From an uncultured Rubrobacteraceae bacterium (GTDB lineage: Bacteria > Actinomycetota > Rubrobacteria > Rubrobacterales > Rubrobacteraceae): a stretch of DNA of 64,000 nucleotides. This document shows positions 40,356-49,384 of this stretch, piece by piece. Under the pieces are notes generated by a model. The model had not been told where the DNA came from and did no database searches. It saw only the letters and a list, made by a program, of their open reading frames with translations. The position numbers and the translations under genes were made by a program. Positions within the stretch are counted from its first letter, which is position 1. Each line of letters begins with the position of its first letter. The DNA is taken from assembly GCA_902806095.1 (NCBI GenBank), contig CADCVF010000024.1, forward strand, positions 1 to 64,000. The letters are read 5' to 3'.

Positions 40356-40685
40356 TTGAACCCTTATGCGCGTTGGATCCAGGACCTTCCGCAGGTAGAC
40401 ACGCCCTTCGAGGGGTTGGAGGGGCGAATGATCTCAGGCCCCGACGGCCAGGCGGTCTTCTTCCGGGCCGCCGAGAGGTTCGAAGTCCCTTCCCACGCCC
40501 ACGGGGCGCAGTGGGGCATCGTCGTGACGGGCCAGCTCCACCTGACCGTAGACGGCGAGCGGGGGACCTACGAGCCGGGGGAGACATACGATATCCCGGC
40601 TGGAGCGGAGCATTCGGCCATCCTCGAAGCCGGAACCTGCGTTATAGACGTCTTCGAAGACCCCGACCGCTACAGCCCGAAGTAA
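40356..40685 (+). CDS. Cupin domain protein
   Basis: A 109-residue single-domain cupin. VPSHAHGAQWGIVVTGQLHL (near residue 43) holds the first metal-binding motif with two His, and YDIPAGAEHSAIL near residue 78 the second. TTG 40356 has AAAGGAG 6 bases upstream. Metal-binding cupins include isomerases, dioxygenases and sensor domains; no function can be chosen. It is surrounded by sugar-acid genes. Confidence 0.8.
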   Translation: MNPYARWIQDLPQVDTPFEGLEGRMISGPDGQAVFFRAAERFEVPSHAHGAQWGIVVTGQLHLTVDGERGTYEPGETYDIPAGAEHSAILEAGTCVIDVFEDPDRYSPK

Positions 40686-40710
40686 CGTTCATTCAGCCTA
40701 CCCCAGGACC

Positions 40711-41484
40711 TCAGTCCTCGCGGATGGCAGCGAGGCCCTGGCGCAGGGCCCTGGCGTAGAGCCAGATGTCACCCCAATAGGCCACGCAGCGGAAGCCCTG
40801 ATCGAGCTGCGCGCGTGCTTCGTCCACGCCGGTGGACATGATGCCTGGCGCTTTGCCGTGTCTGCGGCAGGCTTCGAGGAAACGGTCGATGGCACGCAAA
40901 TAGTCGGGGTGGTCGAACCGGCCGGGTATGCCCATCGAATTGGTCAGGTCGTTGTGGCCGATCCAGAGTACGTCTAGGCCTTCGACGGCGGCGATCTCAT
41001 CGACGTTGTCGGTGCCCCTCCTGGTCTCAATCTGGGCGATCAAGAGCGTCTGATCGTTGGCGTTCCGCATCCCTGAGATCGCATCTTCTGCTGCCTCGTA
41101 ATCGTCATGGGCAATGCCGAAGGCAGCGCCGCGGTTGCCGAGCGGCGGGTACTTGGCCGAGCTCACGACGAGGCGGGCCTGTTCCGCGGTCTCGACCATG
41201 GGGACCATTATGCCGGAAGCCCCGACGTCGAGCGGGCGTGAGATGAAGTGATACTGGGTTGCTGGCACGCGCACCAGCGGCACGACGTCGGCGGCGAGGG
41301 CCGTGGCCATGAGCATGCGTATGGTGTCGATACCCCAACCAGAGTGCTCCTGGTCGAAGACCACGAAGTCCGCGCCGGCCGAGGCCACGATGCGCGCGAT
41401 GCCCGGCGTCGCGAACTCGAAGACCATCGTCCCGAGCGCCGTATCACCCTCGCGGAGAGCGTGCTTGACGAAGTTGGACCTCAT
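40711..41484 (-). CDS. HpcH/HpaI family aldolase
   Basis: A 257-residue class II pyruvate aldolase. VVFDQEHSGWG near residue 41, LIAQIETRRG near residue 150 (metal-binding Glu) and LWIGHNDLTNSMG near residue 172 (metal-binding Asp) match the family. It probably cleaves a 2-keto-3-deoxy sugar acid or 4-hydroxy-2-oxo acid to pyruvate and an aldehyde. It follows the D-2-hydroxyacid dehydrogenase gene by 8 bases in the same operon. Confidence 0.88.
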   Translation of the reverse strand: MRSNFVKHALREGDTALGTMVFEFATPGIARIVASAGADFVVFDQEHSGWGIDTIRMLMATALAADVVPLVRVPATQYHFISRPLDVGASGIMVPMVETAEQARLVVSSAKYPPLGNRGAAFGIAHDDYEAAEDAISGMRNANDQTLLIAQIETRRGTDNVDEIAAVEGLDVLWIGHNDLTNSMGIPGRFDHPDYLRAIDRFLEACRRHGKAPGIMSTGVDEARAQLDQGFRCVAYWGDIWLYARALRQGLAAIRED

Positions 41485-41492
41485 CCCATCTA

Positions 41493-42530
41493 CTACCCCT
41501 CGCCGTAGCTGGCGAGTTTCTCTTGCAAGAGTGGGGTGTCTATGACTTCCTGGTTTACGACGTTCTTCGGGATGCGACCCGCTGCCACGTCCAGGACGCT
41601 CTCACAGGCGCTGCGGCCGTTTCCGAGGGCTAGCTCGTCGGTCCAGGCCAGGGCGTGGGGGGCGCAGATCACGTTGGGTAGCGAGAAGATCTCGTCGTCG
41701 GGATCGGCGGGTTCTTCCTCGAAAACGTCGAGCCCCGCCCCGGCGATGCGCCCTTCCCGCAGGGCCTCGGTCAGAGCCGCCTGATTGATTATCTGGCCGC
41801 GGGCGGTGTTGATCAGAAAGGACGTCTCCTTCATGAGCCCGAGTCTCCGGTCGTCCAGCAGGTGGCGGGTCTCGGGCGTCAGGGCGCAGTTGACGGCGAC
41901 GAAATCCGAGGCGCCTAGCAAGGCTTCGAGATCGACCAGCTCGACTCCCGCTTCGGCAGCCGTCTCGGGCGTGGCGTAGGGATCGAAGGCGAGGTGTCGC
42001 ATGCCGAGAGGCTCTGCCAGGACGAACACCTCGCGGGCGATGTTGCCCAGCCCGATCGAACCCAGCGTCTTCCCCGTGAGGCCCGTGCCCATGTGGGCGA
42101 GCTTCCCTTCCCAGTGGCCGCTGCGGGCGATGCGGTCTTTGACAAGCAGCCTGTGACTCAGGGCCAGCAGCAGGGCCAGGATCGAAGCGGCCACGGGTCG
42201 GCGCACGCCGTCGGGGGTGATGGTGAGGATCACGCCGTTTCGAGTGCAGGCCTCCACATCGACGTTGTCGTAGCCGACGCCGAAGCGTGCGATCAGGGCC
42301 AGCCGATCCGCGCCTTCGACGGTGGCGGCGCCCACGTGGGGAGCCAGCACGATCAGGGCGTCGTAAGGACTCACCTGCTCTGCGGTCAGCTCTTGCCCAC
42401 CTTCCGGCAGAAATTCCCACGTCACCCCGCGTGCCTCGTCGAGCGCCCCAAGACCGATGTCGCCCCATCCGATCGCGCCGTCCTCGCGGAGGAAGTCGCG
42501 GGTCAGGCCGACGCGAAAAGTCCCTGGCAT
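41493..42530 (-). CDS. D-2-hydroxyacid dehydrogenase
   Basis: A 345-residue NAD(P)-dependent dehydrogenase. GSIGLGNIAREV near residue 157 is the dinucleotide site; the catalytic Arg (INTARGQIIN), Glu (FEEEPADPDD) and His (CAPHALAW) follow in order. It probably reduces a 2-keto acid such as hydroxypyruvate or glyoxylate, or oxidises a sugar acid. Middle gene of a three-gene minus-strand operon (lactonase, this gene, aldolase). Confidence 0.88.
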   Translation of the reverse strand: MPGTFRVGLTRDFLREDGAIGWGDIGLGALDEARGVTWEFLPEGGQELTAEQVSPYDALIVLAPHVGAATVEGADRLALIARFGVGYDNVDVEACTRNGVILTITPDGVRRPVAASILALLLALSHRLLVKDRIARSGHWEGKLAHMGTGLTGKTLGSIGLGNIAREVFVLAEPLGMRHLAFDPYATPETAAEAGVELVDLEALLGASDFVAVNCALTPETRHLLDDRRLGLMKETSFLINTARGQIINQAALTEALREGRIAGAGLDVFEEEPADPDDEIFSLPNVICAPHALAWTDELALGNGRSACESVLDVAAGRIPKNVVNQEVIDTPLLQEKLASYGEG

Positions 42531-42547
42531 GGGCTACGATCCCCTTG

Positions 42548-43420
42548 TCATGAGTACAGTCGCAGGCCCTCGGTCTCGACCTCGAAGGCTTCTACGCGGC
42601 CGAACTCGTCTTCGGTGACGTAGATCTTCCGCTCCCCGGGTCTGCCGAAGGCGACGTTGGTCGGTAGCCTTCCTGCCGTCTCTATACGCCTTACTACTTC
42701 TCCTTCCGGCGAGAGCACGGTCACGTCGCCCTGACCGTGGACCGTCACGTAGAGATACCCGTCCGCCCCGAAGGCCATGCCGTCCGGTCCGATGGGGACC
42801 TCTGTGGACTCCCTGTACGCCACGTTCCCGAAGTCCACTCTGCCGCCGACGAGCTCCCCATCTTCCCACCTGTAGCGGTAGACCATACCGGTCAGGGTCT
42901 CGTTGACGTAGAGGTTGTCGTCGGGCCCGAAGGCTATACCGTTGGTGAAGCGGAAGCCGGAGTCCAGCTTTTCGATCTCCGAAGTGCCGGGGTTTATCCG
43001 GTAGACTCTGCCATCTGTCTGCGCTTCCATGAAGTCCTCGCGGATCTGGCCTCCCGGAGCCCAGTCCTCGACGAGTAGCCCCGAGTCGGTCATGTATAGA
43101 GCGCCGTCGGGACCGAAACAGAGATCGTTGGGGAACAGGAAGGGCTCGCCGTCGCACTCGGTCAAGACTGTCTCCGCGTGGCCCTCCATGTTCAGACGCA
43201 CCAGGGACGGTTCCTGCGACTCGGCCACCCAGAGGGTTCCGTCCCTGTCCACGGCCAGCCCGTTGGGGCGCCCGGTGCGGGCGATCACGCGCTCGATGTA
43301 CCCTTCTTTGTCCAACAGGGTCACGCAACCCCTGTCAGGGTGCATCTCTACGACGAGCCAGCTCCCGTCAGCGAGCACCACAGGGCCTTCGGGCACGCCC
43401 AGGTTGTCCGCGAAGATCAT
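42548..43420 (-). CDS. SMP-30/gluconolactonase family protein
   Basis: A 290-residue six-bladed beta propeller: GVPEGPVVLADGSWLVVE at the start (metal-binding Glu), NGLAVDRDGTLWVAE, PNDLCFGPDGALYMTDSG and TNGIAFGPDDNLYVNE with the metal-binding Asn/Asp. It should hydrolyse sugar lactones to sugar acids. ATG 43420 has GGGGAGG about 10 bases upstream. First gene of the operon with the hydroxyacid dehydrogenase and aldolase. Confidence 0.88.
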   Translation of the reverse strand: MIFADNLGVPEGPVVLADGSWLVVEMHPDRGCVTLLDKEGYIERVIARTGRPNGLAVDRDGTLWVAESQEPSLVRLNMEGHAETVLTECDGEPFLFPNDLCFGPDGALYMTDSGLLVEDWAPGGQIREDFMEAQTDGRVYRINPGTSEIEKLDSGFRFTNGIAFGPDDNLYVNETLTGMVYRYRWEDGELVGGRVDFGNVAYRESTEVPIGPDGMAFGADGYLYVTVHGQGDVTVLSPEGEVVRRIETAGRLPTNVAFGRPGERKIYVTEDEFGRVEAFEVETEGLRLYS

Positions 43421-43520
43421 TCGACTCTGCCTCCCCGCCACTCGAATCCTTCCACCAATATACAGCAGTACTTCATGCCCGTGCGAGGGCTTCCGGCGCT
43501 CCACGATTACCAGGCGGCGG

Positions 43521-43550
43521 TTGCCGCGGGTGAGCGCGTCAGGGTATAGT
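43521..43550 (+). promoter_or_regulatory. Putative promoter of the sugar-acid operon
   Basis: TTGCCG at 43521-43526 and TATAGT at 43545-43550 are 18 bases apart, upstream of the MFS gene at 43645. It would drive the plus-strand operon to 51724. Confidence 0.4.
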
Positions 43551-43644
43551 GGGCGGGTCGTGTGCGGCGTTGGATCCGGGCGATTCCGGCGACGCCCTGG
43601 AGGGAGTTCCGTGCGGTCCGCGCGGAGGTCGGGAGAGGAGAAGC

Positions 43645-44973
43645 ATGGCCGGAAACGTCAGTCCTGAGGCGACGTCCCGTAACAGGTACATACCCAGGGG
43701 TCATGCACTCTCATGGTGGATGCTCGTTGTTACGACCGGCGCCATCCTCATAACCTCTATAGACCGTGCGATCTTACCCACGGTCTTGCCCGGCATCCTC
43801 AAGGAGTTCAACCTGAGCGAGACGGCCGGAGGAGTCCTCGTCGGCCTTAGCTTCGCTGGCACGATGACCGGCGGTCTCATCCTCGGTGTGTTCGGCGACT
43901 CTATGGGCAAGGGTGTCAGGCGCGCGTGGACGTGGGCCGTGGCGGTTGTCATAACGGTGGTCTCGGCCATTGCGACGGCCATCTCGCAGACGCTTCTGCA
44001 GCTACAGGTCCTCCGATTTACGATGGGCATCGGAACCGGCGGTATGGAACCCGTCAACGTGGCGATGGTCGGCGAATGGTGGCAGAAGGAGGATCGGGGC
44101 TTCGCCGTCGGTACGCACCATACCGGCTTCCCCATCGGCCAGTTCGTCGGTCCCGTCCTTATCGGAACGGTCATCGCGGCGGCCACCTGGCGGGAGGTAT
44201 TCCTGCTGCTCCCGCTGCTCGCCATACCCGTCGTAGTCCTGCAGATAGTGCTCGCCCGTAGGGAGAACCTGAGGAGGGTGAACGCCTGGATCGAAGAGCA
44301 CGATATGACCCCTTCTGTTACGGAGAGCGAGCTCGACGCCGAGCGGCAGGAGAGGCCCCTGGCGACCGCCTGGGAGGCGATGAAGCTTGCCCTCTCCGAG
44401 CGCAACGTGAGGCTCTCGGTCGTCGCGAACTTCCTGTTTCTGTGGGCCGAGACGGGCGTAGTCTCGTTCCTGACGCTGCAGCTCACCAGGGAGGCAGGCC
44501 TCTCACTCGCCGCCGCAGCGGTGGTCGCAGGGGCCTCGGGCATAACGGGGTGGATGGGCCAGATCTTCTGGGGCACGGTCTCTGACCACAAGGGCCGCAA
44601 GTGGTCTCTTGGTATCCTCGCCGTCGGCTGGGCCATAACCGTTCTGGCCATGATCTTTATCAGCAGCGGCGCCCTGGGTTGGATCATCCTGATCGGCTGG
44701 GGTGTATTCCGCAATTCGCCCTTCCCCGTGATGTACGCATCCATCATAGACGCCGTGCCAGAGGGGGCATCCTCCGGCCTCGGGCTGATGATCGGTATAG
44801 GCCTTGGTTCGGCTGGCTTCCTGGCTGCCCCTGTAGCAGGCTTCATAATCCAGCACTACGGGTTCACCTAGCACTACATCTTCCTCGCCGCCATCTGCCT
44901 TCTGACGCTCGTGCCCATAGCACTCATCCGCGAGACCGCCGCGGGCCAGGAGGCTACCCCACAGGAGGCGTAA
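43645..44973 (+). pseudogene. MFS transporter with a nonsense codon in the last helix
   Basis: A twelve-helix major facilitator: SIDRAILPTVLPGILKEF in helix 1 region, LGVFGDSMGKGVRRAW in the helix 2-3 loop and GTVSDHKGRKWSLG in the equivalent loop of the second half. GGAGAGGAG precedes ATG 43645. A TAG at 44869-44871 stops the frame at 408 residues in GFT*HYIFLAAICLL; the same frame continues for 33 codons with a good helix 12 and tail, ending TAA 44973, 4 bases before the next gene. A TGG to TAG change explains it. It probably imported a sugar acid; if the lesion is real, activity is doubtful. Confidence 0.7.
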
Positions 44974-44977
44974 AGCG

Positions 44978-45673
44978 TTGAACCAGCCGTTCGACGGATA
45001 CGAGTGGGTCGACCTCTCCCACACGCTGGAGGAGGATATCCCCGCCTACCCTACACACGCCCGCTTCGGTAGAACCCTCTACGAGTCATATGAATTTGGT
45101 GACGACGCCCGCCACTACGGCCTTACGTTGAGCGAGCATACAGGGACCCACATGGACGCGCCCCTCCACTTCATCTCGGAGGGGCCTGCCCACTACGGCA
45201 CCGATGAGATACCCATCGACCGGCTCGCAGGCCGTGCCGCGACCATAGAGGCCACGGACCTCGGAGCAGGCGGCCTGTTGGGCATCGGGCGAATCGAAGC
45301 GTGGGAAGAGGAGCACGGCCCCATCGAGGCGGGGTATAGCGTTTTGATCCGCTACGGGTGGGACCGCAGATGGGCGACCGGCCCTGAAGGGCGCCGTTTC
45401 CTGAAAGCCTGGCCTGGCCTCTCCGGAGAGGCCGCAGAGTACCTGGTCGGTAAGGGCGTCTCGCTCGTCGGTTGCGATACGCTCGCGATAGACGCCACCG
45501 TTTCTACGGAGAACCCGGCACACTACGCGTTGCTGGGCAATGAGGTGTACATCGTCGAGAACCTGAAGAACCTGGACCGGTTGCCTCCGTTCTGCCTCTT
45601 CCTCGCGTTGCCGCTAAAGATCAAGGGCGGCTCGGGCTCGCCCGTTAGGGCTGTCGCGCTCGTGCCGCGCTGA
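44978..45673 (+). CDS. Cyclase family protein (kynurenine formamidase-like)
   Basis: A 231-residue metal-dependent hydrolase. SEHTGTHMDAPLHF near residue 51 is the HxGTHxDxPxH zinc motif. Family members hydrolyse N-formylkynurenine or related amides and lactone-like rings. TTG 44978 has GGAGG 9 bases upstream, inside the end of the MFS gene. In this operon a role in sugar-acid or lactone turnover is more likely than tryptophan degradation. Confidence 0.82.
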   Translation: MNQPFDGYEWVDLSHTLEEDIPAYPTHARFGRTLYESYEFGDDARHYGLTLSEHTGTHMDAPLHFISEGPAHYGTDEIPIDRLAGRAATIEATDLGAGGLLGIGRIEAWEEEHGPIEAGYSVLIRYGWDRRWATGPEGRRFLKAWPGLSGEAAEYLVGKGVSLVGCDTLAIDATVSTENPAHYALLGNEVYIVENLKNLDRLPPFCLFLALPLKIKGGSGSPVRAVALVPR

Positions 45674-45739
45674 TCGCAGCGCGCCGTCTTCGGGAGTAAG
45701 ATAAACGGTCAGGGACACTCGCAACGGGAAGGTGGAAAC

Positions 45740-46765
45740 ATGAAGGGGATCGTGTGGCACGGGCCTGAGGAGATGTCAGTGGAGGAGGTGCCCGAGCCGG
45801 AGGTCGAGCCAGGGACCGTCGTCGTCCGCCCTACAGCGGCGGGGATCTGCGGCTCGGAGATCGAGGGCTACCTCGGCAGGATGGGCAACCGTACACCGCC
45901 CCTCGTGATGGGTCACGAGTTCGCAGGCACCGTCACTGAGGTCGGCGAAGGGAGCGACGAGGATCTCCTCGGCCGCCTCGTGGCCGTGAACCCGCTCTCC
46001 TCCGACGGGACGTGCCGCCTGTGCCTGGCAGGGCTGACCAATCTATGTCCGAATCGCAGGCTCGTCGGCATACACTCTTCTGGCGGTTTCGCCGAGTACA
46101 CGCTCGCGCCCGCGGCGAACGTCTACCCGCTCCCCGATGGCGTCGAGGCGCGTACAGGCGCCCTCGCCGAGCCGCTTGCAAACGGCGTCCATGCTGCGAG
46201 GCTCGGGCTTGCGGATGGTTCCGTGGAGCACGCCGTCGTGATCGGAGCCGGCACTATCGGCCTGATGTGCCTCCAGGCCGCGGTCCTGGACGGGATCCCC
46301 GAAGTACACGCCGTCGAGCCCGTGCAAACGCGCCGCGAGCAGGCGCTCGCCCTCGGAGCGAGCGCGGCCCACGAGTCGGGTGAGGTGGCGCACGATGCAC
46401 TGGAGGATTCAACGGAAGGCCTCGGTGCCGACCTCGTCATAGACGCCGTCGGCGCTGAGATCACGCGGCGGATGGCCCCAGGTCTCCTGCGGCCTGGCGG
46501 AAGGGTCGTGTACATAGGTTTGCACGACGACGACACGACAATCGGGTTCCATGACGTCGTGCGCGGGCAACTCGATTTGCAGGGGTCATACGCGTACACG
46601 GCGGAGGACTACGAGCAGGCGCTCGAATGGCTCGTCGAGGGCAAGGCCGGTATCGGGGGGCTACCGCCCGTTCTGCCGCTGGAGGAGGGGCCTGAGGCGT
46701 TCGCCGAGTTGGTGCGCGGTCCCTCGGCGCAGATCAAAGTCTTCCTCGCGGAGTCGGGGGCGTAG
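45740..46765 (+). CDS. Zinc-dependent alcohol/sugar dehydrogenase
   Basis: A 341-residue medium-chain dehydrogenase. Catalytic zinc ligands lie in AGICGSEIEGYLG and VMGHEFAGTV; a partial structural zinc lobe CRLCLAGLTNLC follows; VVIGAGTIGLMCLQAA near residue 170 is the NAD site. Sugar or polyol oxidation is likely. AAGGTGG precedes ATG 45740. The stop overlaps the next GTG start. Confidence 0.88.
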   Translation: MKGIVWHGPEEMSVEEVPEPEVEPGTVVVRPTAAGICGSEIEGYLGRMGNRTPPLVMGHEFAGTVTEVGEGSDEDLLGRLVAVNPLSSDGTCRLCLAGLTNLCPNRRLVGIHSSGGFAEYTLAPAANVYPLPDGVEARTGALAEPLANGVHAARLGLADGSVEHAVVIGAGTIGLMCLQAAVLDGIPEVHAVEPVQTRREQALALGASAAHESGEVAHDALEDSTEGLGADLVIDAVGAEITRRMAPGLLRPGGRVVYIGLHDDDTTIGFHDVVRGQLDLQGSYAYTAEDYEQALEWLVEGKAGIGGLPPVLPLEEGPEAFAELVRGPSAQIKVFLAESGA

Positions 46766-47529
46766 TGGAAGGCGCGGCCCTCTCGGGGAAGACTGCGCTC
46801 GTCATCGGGGCGAGCAGCGGTATCGGGCTCGCCACGGCCAACCTCTTCGCTGACGTCGGGGCCATGGTCCACGCCGCCGCCCGTCGTCGCGAGTCGATAC
46901 AGACGGGCGCAGGAGGGCGTAACGTCACGGCGCACGCGCTCGACATCTCGGATAAAGAGGCCGTCTGGCGTACCGTCGAAGAAGTAGGGAAATCGGATGG
47001 GATAGACATCCTCGTCGTCGCCGCCGGGATGAACTTCCCCGAGCGGCGGCTGGAGCAGCTCACGGCCGAGGGGTGGGACGCCATGATCTCGGTGAACCTC
47101 AGCGGCGCCTTCTACGCGATCCGGGCGGCGTTGCCTTACCTTCGCTCCTCCGGCGGTCTTGTCGTCCTGATCAGCAGCGTCTCGGGACGCTGGCCCGACG
47201 CCTCGGGCCCGGCCTACCAGGCCTCGAAAGCCGGGATGATCGAGCTTGCGCACGCCGCTGGTTTCGAAGAACACGTTAACGGGGTGCGCTTCACCTCGAT
47301 CCTGCCAGGCATAGTGGATACGCCTATCCTGGACAATCGCCCCGAGCCGCCCCCGAAGGAGGTCCGCGACGCCGCCCTCGAGCCCGAGGATGTCGCCCAG
47401 GCATGCCTCTTCCTCGCGACGCTCCCGCCCCGCGCCTACGTTCCCGAGCTGACGATGATCCCGACCGCGATACAGGCCCTCGGCAAGACCTCGACGGCGA
47501 CTCCTCCCGTCTCACAGGTCGATGAGTAG
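46765..47529 (+). CDS. SDR family oxidoreductase
   Basis: A 254-residue classical SDR with LVIGASSGIGLATANLFADV near residue 12, SSVSGRWPDASGPAYQASK with the Tyr and Lys pair near residue 152, and no membrane segment. GTG 46765 overlaps the preceding TAG by one base. It probably oxidises a sugar or sugar acid. Confidence 0.86.
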   Translation: MEGAALSGKTALVIGASSGIGLATANLFADVGAMVHAAARRRESIQTGAGGRNVTAHALDISDKEAVWRTVEEVGKSDGIDILVVAAGMNFPERRLEQLTAEGWDAMISVNLSGAFYAIRAALPYLRSSGGLVVLISSVSGRWPDASGPAYQASKAGMIELAHAAGFEEHVNGVRFTSILPGIVDTPILDNRPEPPPKEVRDAALEPEDVAQACLFLATLPPRAYVPELTMIPTAIQALGKTSTATPPVSQVDE

Positions 47530-47556
47530 GACGAAGACCCGACAAGGAGATCTGCC

Positions 47557-49341
47557 ATGACTTCGGACAACGGTTCCCCAAGCTGGTTCCGCTCGCGCGA
47601 CTGGTTCGACGATCCCCATCGCCGGGACCAGAGCGCGCTGTATCTAGAGCGCTTTATGAACTATGGGATCACACCTGAGGAGCTGCGCTCCGGCAGGCCT
47701 GTGGTCGGGATTGCCCAGAGCGGAAGCGACCTCTCGCCCTGCAACAGGCACCATCTGGACCTCGCTGTTCGCGTGCGGGACGGGATACGCGACGGTGGTG
47801 GGATCCCGATGGAGTTCCCCGTGCATCCCATCAACGAGAACTGCCGCAGGCCGACCGCCGCGCTGGACCGCAACCTCTCCTATCTCGGGCTCGTGGAGAT
47901 TCTCTACGGTTACTTTATAGACGCCGTGGTGCTTACGACAGGCTGCGATAAGACGACGCCGGCGGCGATCATGGCCGCCTCGACGGTGGACATCCCAGCC
48001 ATCGTGCTCTCCGGCGGTCCTATGCTCGACGGTTACTTCGAGGGCGAGCTGGTAGGCTCGGGTACGGCCATCTGGAAGAGCCGCCGTCGTCTGGCAGCCG
48101 GCCAGATCGACGAGGAGGAGTTCTTCGAGACGGCCCTGGCTTCCGCACCGTCTGCAGGCCACTGCAACACCATGGGTACGGCCTCGACCATGAACGCCCT
48201 GGCCGAGGTGCTCGGTCTATCGTTGCCAGGGTGCGCTGCGATCCCCGCACCTTACCGCGAGCGCGGCCAGATGGCGTATGACACGGGGAAGCGCATCGCG
48301 GAGATGGCCTACGAGGATCTGCGCCCTTCGAAGATCCTGACGCGCGAGTCTTTTTTGAACGCGATCGTCGCGACCACGGCGATAGGCGGGTCGACCAACG
48401 CCCAGCCGCACATCATGGCCATGGCGCGCCACGCCGGGGTCGAGATCGAACCCTCCGACTGGGAGCACGGCTACGACGTGCCTCTGCTCGTCAACATGCA
48501 GCCGGCGGGCGAGTACCTGGGCGAGCGGTTCCACCGCGCGGGCGGTGTGCCTGCCGTGGTAAACGAGCTTCTGCAGGCCGGTAAGGTCGACGGCGGGACG
48601 ATGACCGTCACAGGCAGGACCCTGGCCGAGAGCGTCGCCGGGCGAGAGAGCGTGGACCGCGAGATGATCGCAGCCTATGATGAGCCGCTGCAGGCGCGGG
48701 CTGGTTTCAGAGTACTATCCGGCAACCTCTTCGACTTCGCCATCATCAAGACCAGTGTGATCTCAGACGAGTTCCGCGAGCGTTACCTCGGAGACCCCGA
48801 CAACAAGGACGTGTTCGAGGGACGCGCGGTCGTCTTCGACGGCTCGGATGACTACCACGAGCGCATCAACGACCCAGACCTGGATATCGACGAGATCTCC
48901 ATTCTGGTGATCCGGGGCGCAGGACCTCTTGGATGGCCCGGCTCGGCCGAGGTCGTCAACATGCAGCCCCCCGACTCGCTCCTCAAGCGTGGGATCAACA
49001 CCCTGCCAACTATAGGCGACGGCAGGCAGTCGGGCACCTCGGACAGCCCCTCGATCCTCAACGCCGCGCCGGAGAGCGCCGCCGGCGGCGGCCTGGCCTG
49101 GGTGCGGACGGGGGATACCATCCGCATCGACCTGGGTGCCGGACGCTGCGACATGCTTGTCTCCGAGGAGGAGATAGAACGCCGCAGGCGGGAGGAGGGC
49201 ATCCCTGACTTCCCCGAGAGCCAGACGCCCTGGCAGGAGATCTACCGCGCCTCGGTGAGCCAACTCGACGGCGGCGGGGTACTCGAAGCGGCGCTGAAGT
49301 ACAGGGGAATCGCCTCGAAGACACCCCGCCACAACCACTGA
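47557..49341 (+). CDS. IlvD/Edd family sugar-acid dehydratase
   Basis: A 594-residue dehydratase. Iron-sulfur Cys motifs are VLTTGCDKTTPAA near residue 129 and GHCNTMGTASTMNALAE near residue 201; SDSPSILNA lies near the C-terminus. Length and surroundings favour an L-arabonate/D-xylonate/gluconate-type dehydratase, giving a 2-keto-3-deoxy acid, over the biosynthetic dihydroxyacid dehydratase. A weak AAGGAG lies upstream of ATG 47557. Confidence 0.88.
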   Translation: MTSDNGSPSWFRSRDWFDDPHRRDQSALYLERFMNYGITPEELRSGRPVVGIAQSGSDLSPCNRHHLDLAVRVRDGIRDGGGIPMEFPVHPINENCRRPTAALDRNLSYLGLVEILYGYFIDAVVLTTGCDKTTPAAIMAASTVDIPAIVLSGGPMLDGYFEGELVGSGTAIWKSRRRLAAGQIDEEEFFETALASAPSAGHCNTMGTASTMNALAEVLGLSLPGCAAIPAPYRERGQMAYDTGKRIAEMAYEDLRPSKILTRESFLNAIVATTAIGGSTNAQPHIMAMARHAGVEIEPSDWEHGYDVPLLVNMQPAGEYLGERFHRAGGVPAVVNELLQAGKVDGGTMTVTGRTLAESVAGRESVDREMIAAYDEPLQARAGFRVLSGNLFDFAIIKTSVISDEFRERYLGDPDNKDVFEGRAVVFDGSDDYHERINDPDLDIDEISILVIRGAGPLGWPGSAEVVNMQPPDSLLKRGINTLPTIGDGRQSGTSDSPSILNAAPESAAGGGLAWVRTGDTIRIDLGAGRCDMLVSEEEIERRRREEGIPDFPESQTPWQEIYRASVSQLDGGGVLEAALKYRGIASKTPRHNH

Positions 49342-49384
49342 TGGAGAGACCAATCGATGCTGAGACGGTGCTGGACGTTATTCC

